NCBI GenBank assembly: GCA_913057815.1
Contig: CAJXOV010000087.1
Location: forward strand, 1 to 8,012
Direction of reading: 5' to 3'
DNA length: 8,012 nucleotides
Source of the DNA: an uncultured Flavobacteriales bacterium
Lineage (GTDB): Bacteria; Bacteroidota; Bacteroidia; Flavobacteriales_D; Sanyastnellaceae
Positions 5,268 through 8,012 of the stretch are shown in pieces; positions within the stretch are counted from its first letter, which is position 1; each line of letters opens with the position of its first letter. The notes under the pieces are model-generated. The model searched no databases. It was not told the DNA's origin and saw only the letters and a program-made list of their open reading frames with translations. Both the position numbers and the translations under genes were made by a program.

Positions 5268-6276
5268 GGGCCAGTTCTTTAAGGTGGTGTTCTAATTCGT
5301 CTATCTCTAACGTGAAAACACGCACATCACCGAAGGCATATGGCATTATGAAATCTATTTCAGAGCTTCTACGTTTTTTGTCTTTCACTATTTTCTCCAT
5401 CAGTACTTTAGGTTCTAATGGAGTATGTGTGGGTAGGTTATACGCGTTGCAATAAGCAATTATGTCTCTCATCAAATCCACTTTAGCCAGCCTTCTACTT
5501 ACAGCTATTTTGGCTGCCAAAACCATTCCTATAGCCACACATTCTCCATGCGTAAAATCACTAGTAGATTCTATGGCATGGCCTATGGTATGGCCTAGGT
5601 TTAATTTTTTTCTAAGTCCAGATTCTTTTTCATCCTGTTCCACTACATTCACTTTTACTTCAGTCGCTAACTGACAAAGTTCTTTAAGTTTTTCTGGATT
5701 TTCTTGGATTTCAGATCGAGTGTTTTCTTGAAGAAACTTTTGCAACGCTCCTCCATTTATCACAGCATGTTTGATCACTTCTGCCATTCCAGAATTGAAT
5801 TCTCGATCGGAAAGAGTGTTTAAAAATGGAGGATAAAATGCTATAAAATTTGGCTGTGTAATAGTGCCAATCATGTTTTTATATGCCCCGAAATTAATCC
5901 CGTTTTTTCCTCCGATGGAAGCATCACACATAGCTAGTAAAGTGGTAGGAAAAAACCCAAAATTAACACCTCTTAAATAGATGCTCGAAACGAATCCCGT
6001 GAGGTCGGTAACTACTCCACCACCGACTCCTATAATTGTCCCATTTCTATCTATTCCCGCATCAAGTAATTTGTCAATAATGGACTCTACTACTTCCATT
6101 TTTTTTTGGTTTTCACCAGATGGAATAGTTATAGAATTATACTTTTCGAAATATTTTCCATGAAGTTCTTTCACGTTTTCGTCTATGAGAAGCATGGTGT
6201 TTGGCACCGCTATATCTGCTAGAAATCCGTCAGGAGAATCTATAAAATGTAGTGTATGTTTTATGGATATAGACAT
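5260..6276 (-). CDS. aroB: 3-dehydroquinate synthase
   Basis: Cytoplasmic, NAD- and metal-dependent enzyme that cyclises DAHP to 3-dehydroquinate, the second step of the shikimate pathway. The length of 338 residues is typical for the family (about 340-370). Motifs in order are the NAD-binding G83-V-G-G-G87-V-V-T-D91, then P110-T-T-L-L-A-M-C-D-A-S-I-G-G-K124-N-G with the substrate-contacting lysine. The metal ligands follow: E166 in G-M-A-E-V-I-K-H, H229 in L-G-H-T-I-G-H and H243 in H-G-E. A DKKRR basic segment lies near the C-terminus. The ATG at 6276-6274 begins directly before a normal family N-terminus. This is the first gene of the minus-strand cluster. Its last 8 bases overlap aroD, and its promoter must lie in the 319-bp divergent region shared with ssb, where I see no convincing box on this strand. 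Confidence 0.95.
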   Translation of the reverse strand: MSISIKHTLHFIDSPDGFLADIAVPNTMLLIDENVKELHGKYFEKYNSITIPSGENQKKMEVVESIIDKLLDAGIDRNGTIIGVGGGVVTDLTGFVSSIYLRGVNFGFFPTTLLAMCDASIGGKNGINFGAYKNMIGTITQPNFIAFYPPFLNTLSDREFNSGMAEVIKHAVINGGALQKFLQENTRSEIQENPEKLKELCQLATEVKVNVVEQDEKESGLRKKLNLGHTIGHAIESTSDFTHGECVAIGMVLAAKIAVSRRLAKVDLMRDIIAYCNAYNLPTHTPLEPKVLMEKIVKDKKRRSSEIDFIMPYAFGDVRVFTLEIDELEHHLKELAHE

Positions 6277-6454
6277 GGAGCGCTAAGGTAATTAACTACA
6301 CTACATTTAGCATGGAGTAATAGAAATGATTGTAAAACCTACTCAGTTTTCTTCGGCTTTTAGGGCTGAATAATGGGCTAAACATAATTTTAATTGATTT
6401 TATTGAATTATTTTTTAATTTACTTAGTTGCTGATATCGTATATAAATAAGGTA

Positions 6455-6507
6455 TATAAACGAAGACAAGTGATTAAAATTACTTATAAACGACCATAAG
6501 TGCTTAA
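6455..6507 (+). repeat. Imperfect 23-bp direct repeat upstream of ssb
   Basis: TATAAACGAAGACAAGTGAT-TAA at 6455-6477 is repeated with four changes at 6485-6507, an offset of 30 bp (19 of 23 positions by manual count). The AAGTG core recurs a third time at 6526-6530, giving steps of about 30 and 28 bp, close to three helix turns. The placement upstream of the candidate ssb promoter suggests binding sites for a regulator, but it could be chance in A/T-rich sequence. Confidence 0.5.
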
Positions 6508-6534
6508 GGTATGCTTCGACTTAGGAAGTGTGCT

Positions 6535-6542
6535 CAACTTTG
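6535..6542 (+). promoter_or_regulatory. Candidate Bacteroidota -7 promoter box for ssb
   Basis: CAACTTTG, followed by CACC, resembles the Bacteroidota primary sigma factor -7 element TAnnTTTG, which in Flavobacteriales is often followed by CA. One of the six fixed positions differs (C for T at the first base). No clear -33 TTTG/TTG partner is visible at the usual spacing. It would start a leader of roughly 45-50 bases before the ssb ATG. Confidence 0.4.
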
Positions 6543-6595
6543 CACCGAGTTTAGTTACAAGGACTGAACGAAACGAAATATAAATAATTAGTATC

Positions 6596-6952
6596 ATGAA
6601 TGCATTAAGAAACAAAGTACAATTAATAGGACACCTAGGAGCAGATGTAGAATTAAAAACATTAGACAATGGAAACAGTGTAGCACGTATTTCTGTAGCC
6701 ACTAATGAGTATTATAAAAACAAAGCAGGTGAAAAAGTAACTGATACCACATGGCATAATGTAGTGGCTTGGGGAAAGACTGCCGAACTAGCAAATAAGC
6801 TTTTGAAGAAGGGTTCGGAAGTGGCACTTGAAGGAAAACTTTCTAACCGTTCTTATGAAGACAAAGAAGGCGTAAAAAAGTACGTTTCGGAAGTAGTAAT
6901 GAATGAGTTTTTATTACTGGATAAAAAGGAAGCCGTGGCCGCTCCATTTTAA
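6596..6952 (+). CDS. ssb: Single-stranded DNA-binding protein, short form
   Basis: Binds single-stranded DNA during replication, repair and recombination through one OB fold. The 118 residues are nearly all OB fold. The start MNALRNKVQLIGHLGADVEL matches the family's N-terminus, followed by 'ARISVATNEYY', the conserved 'TWHNVVAWGKTAE' at residues 52-64, 'LLKKGSEVALEGKL', and 'YVSEVV' before the last strand. After the fold only a few residues remain, ending AVAAPF. The long flexible linker and the acidic tip (typically DDDIPF) of the replicative SSB, which recruits partner proteins, are missing; only the terminal Pro-Phe remains. This suggests a secondary paralogue, though some Bacteroidota SSBs are short. 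A hairpin terminator follows closely. There is no Shine-Dalgarno site before the ATG. Confidence 0.92.
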   Translation: MNALRNKVQLIGHLGADVELKTLDNGNSVARISVATNEYYKNKAGEKVTDTTWHNVVAWGKTAELANKLLKKGSEVALEGKLSNRSYEDKEGVKKYVSEVVMNEFLLLDKKEAVAAPF

Positions 6953-6974
6953 TTGAAATCGATTTGTTATAAGA

Positions 6975-7004
6975 AAAAAGCCATCTTTTTAAAGATGGCT
7001 TTTT
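6975..7004. terminator. Bidirectional Rho-independent terminator
   Basis: AGCCATCTTT at 6979-6988 pairs perfectly with AAAGATGGCT at 6991-7000. The A-run at 6973-6978 and the T-run at 7001-7004 extend the stem and give a U-tract on either strand. It lies 22 bp after the ssb stop and just past the stop of the opposing small membrane protein gene, so it can end both transcripts. Confidence 0.88.
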
Positions 7005-7009
7005 CACTA

Positions 7010-7216
7010 TTATTCTTTTTTTCGTTTGAACATTTTTAGAACTTTTATAAAAATGATCAGCCATATTATTAGAAGAATAAAAACTGCTGAAAACATAACA
7101 ATATGTTGTCCGATTCCTTCTTGGAAATATGAAGTGATTTGATACAGCCCAATAAAAGGGGCGGCAAAAAATAAAGCCCAAAGCGGTCCGGCAGATTTAT
7201 TTCCCGCGAGTTTCAA
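7010..7216 (-). CDS. Small two-helix membrane protein next to carbonic anhydrase
   Basis: A 68-residue hydrophobic protein of unrecognised family. Two membrane helices are likely, about residues 11-27 (PLWALFFAAPFIGLYQI) and 39-60 (through VFILLIIWLIIFIKV). They are separated by a short polar loop and followed by a basic end (KMFKRKKE), which suggests a cytoplasmic C-terminus. The frame has no ATG before residue 41, so the likely start is TTG at 7216-7214. This is the codon right after the carbonic anhydrase stop (TAA, 7219-7217) and is in the same frame. Translation may restart by coupling, helped by a GAAGG about seven bases upstream inside the carbonic anhydrase gene. It ends just before the shared terminator. 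Its position suggests a partner of the SulP/carbonic anhydrase pair, but that is inference. Confidence 0.65.
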   Translation of the reverse strand: MKLAGNKSAGPLWALFFAAPFIGLYQITSYFQEGIGQHIVMFSAVFILLIIWLIIFIKVLKMFKRKKE

Positions 7217-7843
7217 TTAATAACCTTCGAAGGTTACCTTACCAGTTTCTATGTCATACATTCCACCTTGAATTAGAAGTTCACCATTGTCTTCCATTCC
7301 TGCTAATACCGGACTATGCTCAATGATTTGTTCAATTGCTCTCTTTACATTATGATTAGCTACTTCCTGCACTAATTCCTTGTTTGAAGAACCTTTTTGC
7401 TCATAGTTTACTTCTACTGCATCTACCACTGGAGTGATTTTGCTTAGCATACCTGTAAGGTTTCCTAGTTCGGCTCTGTCACAAGCTCCTTTTACCGCTC
7501 CGCAGTGTGTATGACCTAAAACCACTAAGACTTTAGTTCCTGCCAGTTTGCATGCAAATTCCATGCTTCCTAGGATGTCCTCATTCACGAAGTTTCCAGC
7601 GATTCTTATACTGAATAAATCTCCTATTCCCTGGTCGAAGATTAATTCCGCTGACACTCTAGAATCTATACAGTGCAGAACCGTAGCAAATGGGAATTGA
7701 CCTGATTTAGTTTGAGCCACCTGCCCTAATAAATCTCTATCAACTTTCTTGTTTTCTACAAATCTTAGGTTTCCTTCTTTAAGTAATTCCAGCGCTTTAG
7801 CTGGTGTTATTTGAGCTTGAGTTTCTACTGTTTGTGCGTTCAT
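7217..7843 (-). CDS. Beta-class carbonic anhydrase
   Basis: Zinc enzyme that interconverts CO2 and bicarbonate. At 208 residues it is typical of bacterial beta-class enzymes (about 200-230). The active site is fully visible: C58-I-D60-S-R62 carries the first zinc cysteine and the Asp-Arg dyad. G110-H111-T-H-C114-G-A-V carries the zinc histidine and second cysteine. Between them lies the conserved 'SIRIAGNFVNEDILGSMEFA' type segment. There is no signal peptide, so it is probably cytoplasmic. The ATG at 7843-7841 gives a normal N-terminus (PAKALELLKEGNLRFV). It lies 32 bp after the stop of the upstream SulP-like gene and directly before a small membrane protein frame, all on one strand, which fits a bicarbonate uptake and interconversion operon. 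Confidence 0.95.
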   Translation of the reverse strand: MNAQTVETQAQITPAKALELLKEGNLRFVENKKVDRDLLGQVAQTKSGQFPFATVLHCIDSRVSAELIFDQGIGDLFSIRIAGNFVNEDILGSMEFACKLAGTKVLVVLGHTHCGAVKGACDRAELGNLTGMLSKITPVVDAVEVNYEQKGSSNKELVQEVANHNVKRAIEQIIEHSPVLAGMEDNGELLIQGGMYDIETGKVTFEGY

Positions 7844-7875
7844 CTTATATCGAATTTTTATATACTGTTCTTAAT

Positions 7876-8012
7876 TTATTTTGGTAATCCTACTGTTTTT
7901 TCGAAGTCCACTAGATGCGCAGCGGCATCAAATTCTTCAAAACCAACAAGGTTTACAGTTATTTCTCTACTTTTTGCATTTGCCTCGAAATCATGAATGA
8001 TTTCTATAACAT
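7876..8012 (-). CDS. C-terminal tail of probable SulP-family anion transporter (partial)
   Basis: The last 44 codons of a gene that enters from the right edge on the minus strand and ends at a TAA (7878-7876). It reads from V-I-E-I-I-H-D-F-E-A through REITVNLVGF to V-G-L-P-K. The alpha-beta pattern, with an acidic helix followed by a strand 'ITVNLVGF', fits the end of the STAS domain that closes SulP transporters of Bacteroidota. SulP genes often sit beside beta-carbonic anhydrase genes, where the transporter is thought to move bicarbonate or sulfate. The fragment is too short for certainty: the frame and stop are clear, but the family call rests on pattern and neighbour. Confidence 0.6.
   Translation of the reverse strand, partial: VIEIIHDFEANAKSREITVNLVGFEEFDAAAHLVDFEKTVGLPK

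Larger units (their letters stand above)
6277..6595. other. Divergent intergenic region between aroB and ssb
   Basis: A 319-bp, very AT-rich stretch with no convincing gene. It must hold the promoter of aroB (leftward) and of ssb (rightward). The left half (6277-6420) shows only A/T-rich sequence and no clear promoter box. The right half (6450-6542) holds an imperfect direct repeat, a short inverted repeat (ACTTAT 6482-6487 and ATAAGT 6496-6501) and a candidate -7 element, listed separately. The last 50 bases look like an untranslated leader without a Shine-Dalgarno site. No tRNA or riboswitch fold was recognised. Confidence 0.7.

Noticed and set aside
5092..5455. Two plus-strand frames antisense to aroD and aroB
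   Set aside because: Both lie opposite intact enzyme genes with full catalytic motifs. They have no recognisable product and no plausible promoter.
6484..6702. Minus-strand 72-codon frame covering the ssb promoter and start
   Set aside because: It overlaps the start of ssb and the candidate promoter region, and its product has no recognisable features.
6843..7181. Minus-strand 112-codon frame across the terminator
   Set aside because: It reads through the strong hairpin terminator and overlaps both ssb and the small membrane protein gene in another frame.
7811..7996. Plus-strand 61-codon frame at the right edge
   Set aside because: It is antisense to the SulP-like tail and the carbonic anhydrase start; the minus-strand frame there has a better protein pattern and operon context.

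Overview
The window is AT-rich and looks like a marine or aquatic Bacteroidota chromosome, most likely Flavobacteriales and close to the Crocinitomicaceae/Cryomorphaceae type. The grounds are secreted proteins with 'GC-[TIL]-D-x-x-ACNY' motifs and paired dockerin-like calcium loops, Bacteroidota-style AroA, AroB and AroD, a short single-stranded DNA-binding protein (SSB), almost no Shine-Dalgarno sequences, and a weak -7 box (TAnnTTTG-like) before ssb. The lineage is inferred from protein style, not from a marker gene. The first 43 bases are not biological: they are an Illumina Nextera i7 adapter with its index, left on a contig end.

Layout. Bases 44-486 hold the 3' part of a lipoprotein gene whose start is lost at the contig end. 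Bases 535-3141 hold three co-directional genes for secreted proteins. Each has a signal peptide and the same C-terminal unit: one cysteine-rich GC-x-D-x-x-ACNY segment followed by two dockerin-like loops. What lies in front of this unit differs: a domain of about 215 residues, a cysteine-rich plus jelly-roll-like region, or nothing. Running the other way and ending five bases from the last of these is a partial shikimate pathway cluster. In transcription order it is aroB and aroD, which overlap by 8 bp, then a 197-bp spacer holding two copies of a 60-bp direct repeat, then aroA. After a 319-bp divergent region with direct repeats and a candidate promoter comes ssb, which ends at a strong bidirectional terminator. 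From the right edge, on the minus strand, come the tail of a probable SulP transporter, a beta-carbonic anhydrase, and a small two-helix membrane protein whose reading frame starts on the codon right after the carbonic anhydrase stop.

How the genes work together. AroB, AroD and AroA carry out the DHQ synthase, DHQ dehydratase and EPSP synthase steps toward chorismate; shikimate dehydrogenase, shikimate kinase and chorismate synthase are not in the window. The SulP tail, carbonic anhydrase and small membrane protein look like an inorganic-carbon (bicarbonate) handling operon. The three secreted proteins look like a locally expanded family in which a fixed calcium-binding tail has been joined to changing N-terminal parts. 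This is the least understood part of the window. No tRNA, rRNA, CRISPR array or insertion sequence was seen.
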